Below are positions 7,722 to 15,283 of a DNA stretch of 64,000 nucleotides, piece after piece. The stretch is from Bacillus sp. Y1. Its GTDB lineage: Bacteria > Bacillota > Bacilli > Bacillales > Cytobacillaceae. The stretch lies in the NCBI RefSeq assembly GCF_003586445.1, contig NZ_CP030028.1, forward strand, positions 3,548,501-3,612,500, given 5' to 3'. Within the stretch, counting starts at the first letter, position 1. Each line of letters opens with the position of its first letter. The notes under the pieces were generated by a model that saw nothing but the letters and a program-made list of their open reading frames with translations, was not told where the DNA came from and ran no database searches. A program made the translations under genes and the position numbers.

Positions 7722-9515
7722 TTAAGTTAACGATAAAAATTCCTCAACGTCTGCTATACATTGTTGTACTGCTTTTTCCCAAAAATCAGGCTTTGTTAAA
7801 TCTACATTCAAATGCTTCCAAGCTAATTCCTCTACTGTCATAGATGCTGTATCCTTTAACAGAGCAATATACTTTTCCTCGTAGCCTTCCCCTTCTTCTA
7901 GTGCCTTTGCATAAATTCCTAAAGAGAATAAATAACCAAATGTGTAAGGAAAATTATAAAAAGGAACACCTGTGATAAAGAAATGTAGCTTAGAGGCCCA
8001 GAACAAAGGATGGTATTCAGCTAGAGCCCCACCATATGCCTCTTCTTGTGCTTGTTTCATTAATTGATTTAAACGATCTGTTCCTACGACTCCATTTTTT
8101 CTTTCCTCATAGAAGCGTGTTTCAAATAGAAAGCGAGCGTGAATATTCATTAATAATGCTACTGAACGCTGTATTTTATCCTCTAATAACGCTAGCTTTT
8201 CCTCTGGGTTCTTCGCTTGTTTGACAGAAGCATCAGCTACGATCATCTCTGCAAAGGTCGAGGCTGTTTCTGCTACATTCATCGCATAATTTCTATTTAA
8301 ATAATGTTGATCTCTCATCGCATATGTATGAAAGCCATGACCTAATTCATGTGCAAGAGTTGAAACATTAGAAGGTGTTCCTGAGAACGTCATAAATATT
8401 CTTGACTGATTGCTCTCAGGGAAAAAGGTATGAAAACCACCTGGTGCTTTTCCAGGGCGATCTTCAGCTTCAATCCATTTCTGTTCAAATGCCTTTTTCG
8501 CAAAACCGGTCATTTCTTTTCCAAAGCGTGAAAAATGCTCAATAATAAATTCAGCACCTTCTTCATATGAAACCTTTGATTCTACCTGACCGATGGGTGC
8601 ATCTAAGTCATACCAGCTTAACCGATCCTTCCCTAGTAACTTCGCTTTTCTCTCTAAAAATGTTACAAAAGGGGCTTTGGCATCGGAAATAACCTGCCAC
8701 ATCGTATCTAATGTTTTCTTCTGCATACGATTTATTTGTAAAGGCTCCTTTAATACATCTTCCCATCCGCGAAGCTTATAAGTGTTTAAACGAAATCCGG
8801 CAAGGTGATTGAGTGTTTTCGACAAATACTCTGCTTTTTCAGACCAAGATTCCTCCCAGCCTTCAAAGATGGATTTTCTTACCACATGATCAGGATGTGA
8901 GAACTTGTTGGCTGCCTGCCCAACTGAAAATTCCTTTGTTTCGTTTCCTTCTTTAAACGGAACTTTAATCGTACCAACGATGGTATCATATAATTGCCCC
9001 CATCCATGATAGCCATCAATACTTAATGCATTAATGATTGTTTCTTCTTCCTGAGAAAGTCTCTCTAATGCATTGATACGTCTTTCATTTAACACAAACT
9101 GCAATTGATGTAAAGCCTCTTCCTGCAACAGTTCTTCCCAAATTTGATCATCGTAAGTAGTTAATTTTTGATCAAAAACAGTGAGAGCATTTTGTAAACT
9201 AGCACTAAGCTCAGTTACTTGCCCACGAAGTCCGCTTACTTTCTTATCGTTTGTATTTTGTGCATGTAAACAGCTAACAAATGCTCCTGCCTGGCGAATC
9301 TCTTTCGCAACTCTTTGAAAGAATTCAACGATTCCTACAATATGTTCTTGATCTGTTATTTTATTCGATGGCTGCCAGTCTGTTACCCTACTTCGAAACC
9401 TTTCAACATCTTCTTTTGAGCTATGTATGTGATTAATAAATGCTTGAGAAGAACTTCCCCCTGAAAAAAACACGTCAAGGTCCCATACATCATAATAAGT
9501 ACTTCCTTTTGTCAT
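7722..9515 (-). CDS. M3-family oligoendopeptidase (PepF-like)
   Basis: A 597-residue cytosolic zinc metallopeptidase of family M3, expected to cleave short peptides. The zinc-binding motif HELGHGFH and the downstream glutamate region (NVAETASTFAEM) are intact in the C-terminal half. The N-terminal half is the helical PepF_N-type region. A strong AGGAGG SD precedes the ATG. It stands alone between two terminators. It is somewhat shorter than the PepF (YjbG) protein of B. subtilis, so I give no symbol. Confidence 0.88.
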   Translation of the reverse strand: MTKGSTYYDVWDLDVFFSGGSSSQAFINHIHSSKEDVERFRSRVTDWQPSNKITDQEHIVGIVEFFQRVAKEIRQAGAFVSCLHAQNTNDKKVSGLRGQVTELSASLQNALTVFDQKLTTYDDQIWEELLQEEALHQLQFVLNERRINALERLSQEEETIINALSIDGYHGWGQLYDTIVGTIKVPFKEGNETKEFSVGQAANKFSHPDHVVRKSIFEGWEESWSEKAEYLSKTLNHLAGFRLNTYKLRGWEDVLKEPLQINRMQKKTLDTMWQVISDAKAPFVTFLERKAKLLGKDRLSWYDLDAPIGQVESKVSYEEGAEFIIEHFSRFGKEMTGFAKKAFEQKWIEAEDRPGKAPGGFHTFFPESNQSRIFMTFSGTPSNVSTLAHELGHGFHTYAMRDQHYLNRNYAMNVAETASTFAEMIVADASVKQAKNPEEKLALLEDKIQRSVALLMNIHARFLFETRFYEERKNGVVGTDRLNQLMKQAQEEAYGGALAEYHPLFWASKLHFFITGVPFYNFPYTFGYLFSLGIYAKALEEGEGYEEKYIALLKDTASMTVEELAWKHLNVDLTKPDFWEKAVQQCIADVEEFLSLT

Positions 9516-9595
9516 CCATACCCCTCCTAATCATTGTCTATTTCATTATAAATTTATTTTTCCGAAAACTCTACGAAAAGTTTCGAAAACCGAAA

Positions 9596-9616
9596 GACCC
9601 ACCTTGATGATGGGTC
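9596..9616 (-). terminator. Terminator after the YjcZ-type gene
   Basis: A 6-bp stem GACCCA / TGGGTC with a 9-nt loop, followed on the minus strand by TTTCGGTTTTCG. It lies directly downstream of the 47-codon gene. Confidence 0.65.
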
Positions 9617-9622
9617 CTAAAA

Positions 9623-9766
9623 TTAATATCGATAACCAGTAAAATACCACCAACCACCGAATATGAGCAACAGTACGAACAAAACGATAAGCAGTGCTAA
9701 AGCTACCCCACCGCCACCATAATATGGTGCTTGATAAGCATATGGATAAGGATAACCGTATGGCAT
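9623..9766 (-). CDS. YjcZ-family small sporulation membrane protein
   Basis: A 47-residue protein beginning MPYGYPYPYAYQAPYY. It has a Tyr/Pro-rich head, a GGGG linker, one hydrophobic segment (about residues 21-36) and a short aromatic tail with GGWW. This is the layout of the YjcZ family of tiny sporulation-associated membrane proteins, whose function is poorly known. A strong AAAGGAGGG SD lies 5 nt before the ATG. It sits between sigK and the peptidase gene, with its own terminator. Confidence 0.85.
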   Translation of the reverse strand: MPYGYPYPYAYQAPYYGGGGVALALLIVLFVLLLIFGGWWYFTGYRY

Positions 9767-9858
9767 TTTTTACCCTCCTTTACACTTTATCCTACTAATC
9801 AATGTATGTTCATTGTCCATATTGGTGTAGGCGGGTGCGGACTTTCCGTGTATACAAA

Positions 9859-9882
9859 TAGGCATAGATTGCTCTATGCCTA
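9859..9882 (-). terminator. Terminator of sigK
   Basis: A 10-bp perfect stem TAGGCATAGA / TCTATGCCTA with a 4-nt loop, 7 nt after the sigK stop. The following T-tract is weak (TTTGTATAC), so efficiency is uncertain. Confidence 0.7.
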
Positions 9883-9889
9883 CTACTTT

Positions 9890-10615
9890 CTAACTTTGAG
9901 AATCACGCTTTCGCTTTTCCTTCTCCGCTCGATAAAATTCATGAAACATCTTCATTAATGCTCTCTTTTCAATTCTTGAAACATAGCTTCTTGATATGCC
10001 TAATTCTTTGGCAATCTCTCTTTGCGTTTTTTCCTTTTTTAAATCGAGACCAAATCGGCCAACGATTACTTCCTTTTCCCTGTCATCAAGCACGTCTATA
10101 AATTCTTTTACCTTTTCAAGCTCCATATTTAGTTGAATGGTTTCAATGACATCCTCAGATTCTGATTTCAAGACATCGATTAATGAGATCTCGTTTCCTT
10201 CTTTATCCTGACCAATTGGATCGTGAAGAGACACATCTTTTTTTGTCTTTTTTAAAGCCCGTAAATGCATGAGAATTTCGTTTTCTATACAACGGGCCGC
10301 ATACGTAGCAAGCTTTGTTCCTTTCCCTTCAGAATAGCTTTCAATGGCTTTAATTAATCCAATTGTTCCAATGGAGATTAAATCCTCTGAATCTTCCCCC
10401 GTATTCTCAAATTTTTTAACGATATGTGCGACGAGACGGAGATTATGTTCAATAAGCATATTACGAGCATGAGCATCACCATCTGCCATTAATCGTAAAT
10501 ATTTCTTTTCATCCGCCGATGATAATGGTTGTGGAAATGCATTATTTTTAACATAGGAAACTAAAAACACAATTTCCTTTACTAAATAGCTAAGTGCAGT
10601 CAATATACCTGACAT
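9890..10615 (-). CDS. sigK: RNA polymerase sigma factor SigK, intact with pro-sequence
   Basis: The late mother-cell sigma factor of sporulation, 241 residues in one frame. In B. subtilis 168 the gene is split by the skin element; here it is uninterrupted. An N-terminal pro-sequence of about 20 residues ends at FLVS-YVKNN, the region cleaved by SpoIVFB during activation. Region 2 ([12 protein letters not shown], then [14 protein letters not shown]) and region 4 with its helix-turn-helix ([19 protein letters not shown]) are present. The SD is GGGGTGG. bofC, a regulator of the pathway that processes pro-SigK, lies 50 kb away in the same window. Confidence 0.95.
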   Translation of the reverse strand: MSGILTALSYLVKEIVFLVSYVKNNAFPQPLSSADEKKYLRLMADGDAHARNMLIEHNLRLVAHIVKKFENTGEDSEDLISIGTIGLIKAIESYSEGKGTKLATYAARCIENEILMHLRALKKTKKDVSLHDPIGQDKEGNEISLIDVLKSESEDVIETIQLNMELEKVKEFIDVLDDREKEVIVGRFGLDLKKEKTQREIAKELGISRSYVSRIEKRALMKMFHEFYRAEKEKRKRDSQS

Positions 10616-10723
10616 TTATTCCACCCCACTTTCAGGACTTTCCTCCATGTTAATACCTATGAAGAGAGGTGGTCGTATTTGTCTGTCCCACTTAATTATA
10701 TTTAAATAGAAAATGATTATTAA

Positions 10724-10751
10724 AAAACACCGACAGCGAGGTCGGTGTTTT
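10724..10751. terminator. Terminator closing the small-ORF cluster
   Basis: An 11-bp perfect stem AAAACACCGAC / GTCGGTGTTTT with a 6-nt loop. It lies 6 nt beyond the stop of the 25-codon ORF and is flanked by T/A runs on both strands. Confidence 0.8.
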
Positions 10752-10757
10752 AAGCTT

Positions 10758-10835
10758 CTATTCTACGGAAACTTCGGCAGCAATTATACAACCTACAGAT
10801 CCGCATATAATTAAACCCATAACGATTGCGAACAT
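10758..10835 (-). CDS. Candidate 25-residue membrane microprotein
   Basis: The frame reads MFAIVMGLIICGSVGCIIAA and then EVSVE: a single hydrophobic helix with two cysteines and an acidic tail. AGGGGTGG lies 6 nt before the ATG and a strong terminator follows the stop. I recognise no family. The SD, start, stop and terminator geometry favour a real gene, but length alone gives little statistical support. It could be a membrane regulator or toxin-like peptide; that is speculation. Confidence 0.5.
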   Translation of the reverse strand: MFAIVMGLIICGSVGCIIAAEVSVE

Positions 10836-10958
10836 GTTACCACCCCTTCTCTCCCTTTTGTTACTTCGAATGTAACATATTTTTCAGAGCAAAATGGAGA
10901 AAGGATGTGAACATTTTGTTACTTATGAAGCCTTCATAATGCGCTAAGTCACTTAAAT

Positions 10959-11045
10959 CTAAGAGATATCTCCGGGGGAAGAACTCTTCTTTGATTTTCT
11001 TAAGCAATACATTTCTAGAGATAGCAACAATACACGGAGGAACAT
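10959..11045 (-). CDS. Candidate 28-residue microprotein
   Basis: The frame starts MFLRVLLLSLEMYCLRK and continues with a Lys/Ser-rich tail. A GAGGAGGG SD lies about 7 nt before the ATG. The SD can pair with a CCTCC just inside the coding region, placing the start codon in a hairpin loop. It follows the preceding ORF by 27 nt. No family is recognised and it could instead be a leader peptide or chance. Confidence 0.35.
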   Translation of the reverse strand: MFLRVLLLSLEMYCLRKSKKSSSPGDIS

Positions 11046-11072
11046 CGATTTTCCCTCCTCACCACAAATTCG

Positions 11073-11132
11073 TTAGGTGGTATCTTTCTCCACCCATAAA
11101 ACTGCCTTACGATCTTGCATGAAATAAATCAT
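11073..11132 (-). CDS. Candidate 19-residue microprotein
   Basis: The frame reads MIYFMQDRKAVLWVEKDTT. An AAAGGTGG SD lies 8 nt before the ATG at 11132 and only 2 nt before an in-frame ATG at 11138, so the later start is preferred. It follows yrzI by 48 nt. The end of the frame forms a GGTGG / CCACC hairpin. No family is recognised and it may be non-coding. Confidence 0.3.
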   Translation of the reverse strand: MIYFMQDRKAVLWVEKDTT

Positions 11133-11180
11133 CTTCATTCCCACCTTTCTTTATTTTTTAGTTTTGTTATTAACCTTACC

Positions 11181-11321
11181 TTAAAATAATCGTTGAATGG
11201 AAAGCATACGATCGCGAGTAGCTTCATATTGCTTTTTCGCCTTTTCTGCTCGTTCAAATTCAGCAGCTGACACGGTACGTTTTTTAATCGTTACCGTTAA
11301 GAATAATATATTCAGGGTCAT
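11181..11321 (-). CDS. yrzI: YrzI-family small protein
   Basis: A 46-residue protein starting MTLNILFLTVTIKKRTVSAA and ending RDRMLSIQRLF. A hydrophobic strand, a basic turn and a charged helix match the YrzI family of small proteins found in Bacillus and annotated as probable sporulation proteins. A strong AAGGAGGTG SD precedes the ATG. Two intrinsic-terminator hairpins lie immediately upstream, so transcription probably enters by read-through. Function is unknown. Confidence 0.85.
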   Translation of the reverse strand: MTLNILFLTVTIKKRTVSAAEFERAEKAKKQYEATRDRMLSIQRLF

Positions 11322-11350
11322 ATCTATCACCTCCTTATTTTTGCACACAA

Positions 11351-11380
11351 AAAAGCCGCAAGGATCCCCCTGCGACTTTT
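11351..11380 (-). terminator. Terminator hairpin directly upstream of the yrzI SD
   Basis: The minus strand reads AAAAGTCGCAG, a loop, then CTTGCGGCTTTTTT. This is an 8-bp stem with one mismatch followed by six T. It ends about 20 nt before the yrzI SD, too close for an independent promoter between them. Confidence 0.65.
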
Positions 11381-11391
11381 AGGCATATAAA

Positions 11392-11422
11392 AAGCCGCAA
11401 GAGTACATTCTCCAAGCGGCTT
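11392..11422 (-). terminator. First of two tandem terminators after the 27-codon ORF
   Basis: Stem AAGCCGC / GCGGCTT is extended inwards by GAG / CTC. T-rich sequence (TTTTTATA) follows on the minus strand. It lies 25 nt after the stop of the upstream small ORF. Confidence 0.7.
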
Positions 11423-11447
11423 GAAATGGCATAAGTTATCTTCACAT

Positions 11448-11531
11448 TTACTTAAGCAATTCATTCCTAATGGTCGAATGCGTGAAACATTTAGTTGTCT
11501 TCTTTTCAATTGCTACAGATAATTTAATCAT
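11448..11531 (-). CDS. Candidate 27-residue leader or microprotein
   Basis: The frame starts MIKLSVAIEKKTTKCF and ends RNELLK. A GGAGGT SD lies 8 nt before the ATG, and a near-consensus sigma-A promoter lies about 50 nt upstream. The N terminus loosely resembles the VTIKKR stretch of YrzI, so it may be a diverged relative. It is the first ORF of the transcript that meets the tandem terminators and then yrzI, so a leader-peptide role is also possible. Confidence 0.5.
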   Translation of the reverse strand: MIKLSVAIEKKTTKCFTHSTIRNELLK

Positions 11532-11573
11532 TTCACTCGACCTCCTTTTTAGAAATTATTGCTTACAGTGGTA

Positions 11574-11602
11574 ATTATATCCACTATTACCAATTATGTA
11601 AA
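11574..11602 (-). promoter_or_regulatory. Strong sigma-A promoter of the yrzI small-ORF cluster
   Basis: TTTACA (-35) and TATAAT (-10) are separated by exactly 17 bp on the minus strand. Two overlapping inverted repeats cover the -10 region: GGTAAT / ATTACC and AGTGG / CCACT. These could be an operator. Confidence 0.8.
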
Positions 11603-11622
11603 CCCCTTTTTTAAGATTTTCT

Positions 11623-11657
11623 AAAAAAAAATAGCCCTCAGGGAGACTGAGAGCTAT
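11623..11657 (-). terminator. Terminator of yrhC
   Basis: A 10-bp stem (ATAGCTCTCA / TGAGGGCTAT, one mismatch) with a 7-nt loop, followed on the minus strand by a run of eight or more T. Confidence 0.85.
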
Positions 11658-11661
11658 CTTT

Positions 11662-11904
11662 CTATTCATTTATGTCATCAAGCTTTGTTTTTATTTGCTT
11701 CGATAAAGTAAAAAAGTAAATAGAACCCGCTAAAAACAGCATAGATGAGCACATCATAATATATAGATCGGTTAGCACTTTTTCACCTGATGGAATGATA
11801 ACACCTAGGTAAAAAAAGCTTCCTACGGCAAGTAAAACAACCGCAAACCTTTTAAAGTCAATCATTTTCTCTTCAAGCATTTTTCCTGCTCTGCTATCTT
11901 TCAC
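11662..11904 (-). CDS. yrhC: YrhC-like small membrane protein
   Basis: A protein of about 80 residues with two hydrophobic segments (FAVVLLAVGSFFYLGVII and LYIMMCSSMLFLAGSIYFF) separated by a short polar loop, preceded by MIDFKRF. This fits YrhC, which in B. subtilis closes the yrrT-mtnN-mccA-mccB-yrhC operon. The start is uncertain: TTG at 11919 lacks a proper SD, GTG at 11904 follows AGGTGA by 5 nt and is preferred, and ATG at 11880 is a third option. Function unknown. Confidence 0.75.
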   Translation of the reverse strand: MKDSRAGKMLEEKMIDFKRFAVVLLAVGSFFYLGVIIPSGEKVLTDLYIMMCSSMLFLAGSIYFFTLSKQIKTKLDDINE

Positions 11905-11928
11905 TATACTCACCTGCAACCTTCTCTT

Positions 11929-11956
11929 GTTCTATGAAACTACTTTATCATAGAAC
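11929..11956 (-). other. Hairpin between mtnN and yrhC
   Basis: A 9-bp perfect stem GTTCTATGA / TCATAGAAC with a 10-nt loop and no T-run after it. It is therefore not a typical terminator; it may affect mRNA processing or yrhC translation. Confidence 0.5.
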
Positions 11957-12005
11957 GCTGTGTTAGTGAGGATGTAATTAATAGCAATTTTTCTAAGTTG
12001 TTCAA

Positions 12006-12704
12006 TCAGCCTTTAAGCTTTTCGACGATTTTCATAACCAAAGAAGCTGAATGAAGTGCTGCTTTTTCTAAATATTGTTCAAATGAAACATCTGATTCTT
12101 TCCCAGCGATATCAGATAATGAACGAATGATAACAAATGGAATCCCAAATTGATAGGAAACTTGGGCAATAGCAGCTGCTTCCATTTCGACTGCCTGTAA
12201 ATTAAGAAATTTATCACGGATAGCATCCACACGCTTTGGATCATTCATAAAAGAATCGCCCGTTGCGATTAATCCTTTCACAATTTGCACACTACCAATT
12301 TCCTTTGCAGCTTCCTCTGCTATCTCAACAAGCCCGGAATTGGCCTCAAACGCTGCAGGAAGCTGTGGTACTTGACCATACTCATATCCAAATGCTGTAA
12401 CGTCTACATCATGATGGCGAACCTCAGAAGAGATAACAACATCTCCTACATTTAAATCAGGATGAAAGCCTCCTGCTGAACCTGTGTTAATAACATAATC
12501 AGGTTTAAATCTATCTAATAGTATCGTTGTGGACATTGCTGCGTTTACTTTCCCTATCCCTGAGCGCAATAGGATTACCTCCGCACCATCCATACTACCT
12601 GTTGTAAACTCACATCCTGCAATAGTTTCTTGTTCCTGATTGCTGATTTTTTCTCTTAGTAAAGCTACTTCTTCTTCCATTGCACCAATAATTGCGATTT
12701 TCAC
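12006..12704 (-). CDS. mtnN: 5'-methylthioadenosine/S-adenosylhomocysteine nucleosidase MtnN
   Basis: This enzyme removes adenine from methylthioadenosine and S-adenosylhomocysteine, recycling products of SAM-dependent reactions. At 232 residues it has the family length. Seen are the N-terminal [12 protein letters not shown], the phosphorylase-fold stretch INTGSAGGF, the substrate-binding [11 protein letters not shown] and the catalytic SDIAG. GTG start with AGAGGT upstream. The B. subtilis operon partners yrrT, mccA and mccB are not here; only yrhC follows. Confidence 0.94.
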   Translation of the reverse strand: MKIAIIGAMEEEVALLREKISNQEQETIAGCEFTTGSMDGAEVILLRSGIGKVNAAMSTTILLDRFKPDYVINTGSAGGFHPDLNVGDVVISSEVRHHDVDVTAFGYEYGQVPQLPAAFEANSGLVEIAEEAAKEIGSVQIVKGLIATGDSFMNDPKRVDAIRDKFLNLQAVEMEAAAIAQVSYQFGIPFVIIRSLSDIAGKESDVSFEQYLEKAALHSASLVMKIVEKLKG

Positions 12705-12727
12705 TTATAAAGACCTCTCTCTATTGT

Positions 12728-13390
12728 TTATTCTATCGACGCTAGCTCTTCCACTAATGTAGGCTTCCAACCTTGACCATCAACCCACTCAATGGAAACA
12801 CGATAAATTTGGGTTCTGTCCTTTGAAAAGACGGTTCCTTTTGATTTATTATGACCATCATTTCCAAGGAACTTGATCGTCATATTATCCTCTGATAGCC
12901 CAGTGGCATATTCAATGGCAGAAACCATTTCATCCCAATCCACACCACTATACACGTTCGTGTGTTCACCTGTTTGGCTCGTTCCGATTGGCTCCCAATT
13001 TGGGTTAACAATGGTTCTGACTACATTAGAATCCGCCCCGCCTTCTGTCACAATTGCCTCTTCGTTATCACTAGAGCTAGCTTCCTCGCTTGACTCTTCA
13101 TTCGAGGACGAAGACTCAGTAGACGAATCTTCCTCATCCGTTTCTGAGTCAGATCCTTCTGTCTCTTCCTTCGAGGACTCTTCTCCTTCATTCGCTTCAT
13201 TTGAAGCTTCTACGCTTTGTTCCTGCTCTTTTTCTGTCGTAGCTTTATCATCGTTCCCCCAAAAAATAACCCCGGAAACAACAATAATTAAAACCAATAC
13301 TATTCCAATGAGACCATTTAAAATCAGATTTGTTTTACGACGCTTCGACCTTTGATTGAACCTTGTTTGCTGATAATCATCTTGCATCAT
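12728..13390 (-). CDS. yrrS: YrrS-family membrane-anchored protein
   Basis: A 220-residue protein of the YrrS/DUF1510 family. A basic N terminus (RSKRRKTN) precedes one transmembrane helix at about residues 22-44. Next comes a long low-complexity Glu/Ser/Asp linker (about residues 50-115) and a conserved C-terminal domain with NPNWEPIGTSQTG and RVSIEWVDGQGW. The topology predicts an extracytoplasmic C-terminal domain. It lies just downstream of pbpI, as in B. subtilis, which suggests a wall-related role. The function is not known. Confidence 0.88.
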   Translation of the reverse strand: MMQDDYQQTRFNQRSKRRKTNLILNGLIGIVLVLIIVVSGVIFWGNDDKATTEKEQEQSVEASNEANEGEESSKEETEGSDSETDEEDSSTESSSSNEESSEEASSSDNEEAIVTEGGADSNVVRTIVNPNWEPIGTSQTGEHTNVYSGVDWDEMVSAIEYATGLSEDNMTIKFLGNDGHNKSKGTVFSKDRTQIYRVSIEWVDGQGWKPTLVEELASIE

Positions 13391-13494
13391 ACGAACCTCC
13401 TAGACCTCTTTTGAACATCCTTTTAAGAGCGAACTCGCTATACATTCTACCATTTAACCCGGAAATCGAAAAGGACAATCACGTTACAAATACA

Positions 13495-15273
13495 TTAACG
13501 TTTCGACAGAGGCTCATTATGATCAAAGTTATATACGTTTTTTACCATATCGGCAAATAATCCGTTGACTCCTCCTTCGTCCCCATAAACCCCTAAATTT
13601 ACTGTTACTAGAGCATATTTAGGGTTATCGTATGGGAAATAACCAGCAAACCATTTATTATGCAATTGTTTCTCATCTTTAAAGATTCCCGTTTCAGCTG
13701 TTCCTGACTTCCCAGCAATGGCATATGGCAGTTCTTGAAACCATCTCCCCGTTCCATTTTCATTTACAACCACTTCACGCAATAATTTTTGAAGCTTCAT
13801 TGCCGTATAAGGAGAAATCGATTCGCCAGGCAGAGCTTGCTTTTCGAATGGTAGTAGTGAGTTCCCATTTTTATATTCCACTTCTGAAACGACTCTAACA
13901 CTCTCCCTTACTCCACCTTTCGCAATAGTCCCCATCATATTGGCAACAGCCAGTGGTGTTGCACGTACCTCATGCTGACCGATTCCTGTCAAAGCAACAA
14001 AGTTGTTATCATTTTTAGCATCCTCTGATAAAAACACACGGCCTTTTTGTTCTTCTTGAAGCTGCTTAAAATTAGAGAAATGATAGATATCACCATTCCA
14101 TCCAACAGAACCTACAAGAGATAATTTATTTGCATACTCCTCGAGTATATTAGGGTCAATTTCCTTTAATTCCTTTGCTATCGTACCAAAAGTATTGTTA
14201 CAGCTCCTTGCAAAGCTATCCGTAAAGTTTAGCATTCCATGTTCATACACTAAGTCTGGTTGGCCATTTATTTTTTTACTACAATCATACATTCGAGTGG
14301 GATCATCTAGTTCATAATCAATGGCGGCTCCAGCCACAACCGTTTTAAAAACAGACCCAATAATTTGCTCAGATATCATCATATTCTTCAGACCACTTGA
14401 ACCATCCTCAAACGGCTTTTCCTTATTAATGTTAGGTCTAGATACCATAGCAAGGACAGCATTCGTCTCTAAGTCTAGAAGGACAAGTCCTCCTTTACTA
14501 ATTTTATATTGGTCAACTAGATTTTCAGCGATTTCCTGAATATCTTTATCTATCGTTGTTTTAATATTGACTGGATAGAAAGGATTGGCTGGTTCGACAT
14601 ATTTCACATCAATCCCAAACAGCGGTCCACCCTTTGCATCAACATGGTAGATAAGCTTGGAATTTCCATCAGGAAGCAAAAATTCATCAAAGCTTTTTTC
14701 TAATCCGGTTAACCCAATCACAGTCTGTTCTAGCAAGTCTTTATCAGGATATCGCTTTTGTAATTCAGCTGTATTTTGTCCCGTAATACCGATAAGCTGT
14801 TCAGCTGGATACTCATTTAGTGAATATTTCCTTTCTACAGCAAACACTCCTGGTATTTTCAGAGCATTAATTTGCTCCATTTGAGCATCTGTTAGTTTGA
14901 GTGGATTCGGATCGCCATAGGCAAAAGGGTCTTCCGCTTGTTTCACTCTGTATTCAATTGATTCCACAGGAACATTGATAATGTCTGCGACCTGTTCACT
15001 ATCCCACTCCATATTCTTCAAAAACGGAAAGAGAATGAGAACCGGAATCTTACGGTGAACAAGTGACTCTCCATTGCGATCAAGAAACCCGCCTCTCCCA
15101 TTATCAATCACCATTTGCTGTGAGCGTTGAACAACACTCGCCTCAAGGAGATTAACGTTATGTTTTGTAAAGTTTTCTGTTGAAACGAGCTGCACTTGAA
15201 CAAGCCTTCCTATTAAGAGACTAATTGCTATTATACAAATAATTAACCATACCACTGCCCGTTTTCTCCACAT
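13495..15273 (-). CDS. pbpI: Class B penicillin-binding protein PbpI (PBP4b, YrrR)
   Basis: A peptidoglycan transpeptidase of about 592 residues with an N-terminal membrane anchor (VVWLIICIIAISLLIG). The transpeptidase motifs are complete: SxxK in IGSVFKTV, SxN in ARSCNNTFG, and KSGT in IAGKSGTAE. Homologue of B. subtilis PbpI, whose gene is SigF-dependent. The frame opens at a GTG at 15285, but GAGGTG is the SD for the ATG at 15273. That SD lies in the 3' arm of the greA terminator hairpin, so translation could be sensitive to that structure. Confidence 0.9.
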   Translation of the reverse strand: MWRKRAVVWLIICIIAISLLIGRLVQVQLVSTENFTKHNVNLLEASVVQRSQQMVIDNGRGGFLDRNGESLVHRKIPVLILFPFLKNMEWDSEQVADIINVPVESIEYRVKQAEDPFAYGDPNPLKLTDAQMEQINALKIPGVFAVERKYSLNEYPAEQLIGITGQNTAELQKRYPDKDLLEQTVIGLTGLEKSFDEFLLPDGNSKLIYHVDAKGGPLFGIDVKYVEPANPFYPVNIKTTIDKDIQEIAENLVDQYKISKGGLVLLDLETNAVLAMVSRPNINKEKPFEDGSSGLKNMMISEQIIGSVFKTVVAGAAIDYELDDPTRMYDCSKKINGQPDLVYEHGMLNFTDSFARSCNNTFGTIAKELKEIDPNILEEYANKLSLVGSVGWNGDIYHFSNFKQLQEEQKGRVFLSEDAKNDNNFVALTGIGQHEVRATPLAVANMMGTIAKGGVRESVRVVSEVEYKNGNSLLPFEKQALPGESISPYTAMKLQKLLREVVVNENGTGRWFQELPYAIAGKSGTAETGIFKDEKQLHNKWFAGYFPYDNPKYALVTVNLGVYGDEGGVNGLFADMVKNVYNFDHNEPLSKR

Positions 15274-15283
15274 AATAAAAAAC

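Noticed and set aside
11327..11509. A 60-codon minus-strand ORF upstream of yrzI
   Set aside because: It runs through both tandem terminator hairpins, has no SD, and overlaps the better-supported 27-codon ORF.
12873..13355. A 160-codon plus-strand ORF opposite yrrS
   Set aside because: It is Ser-rich only because it is antisense to the Glu/Ser linker of YrrS; no SD and no recognisable domain.
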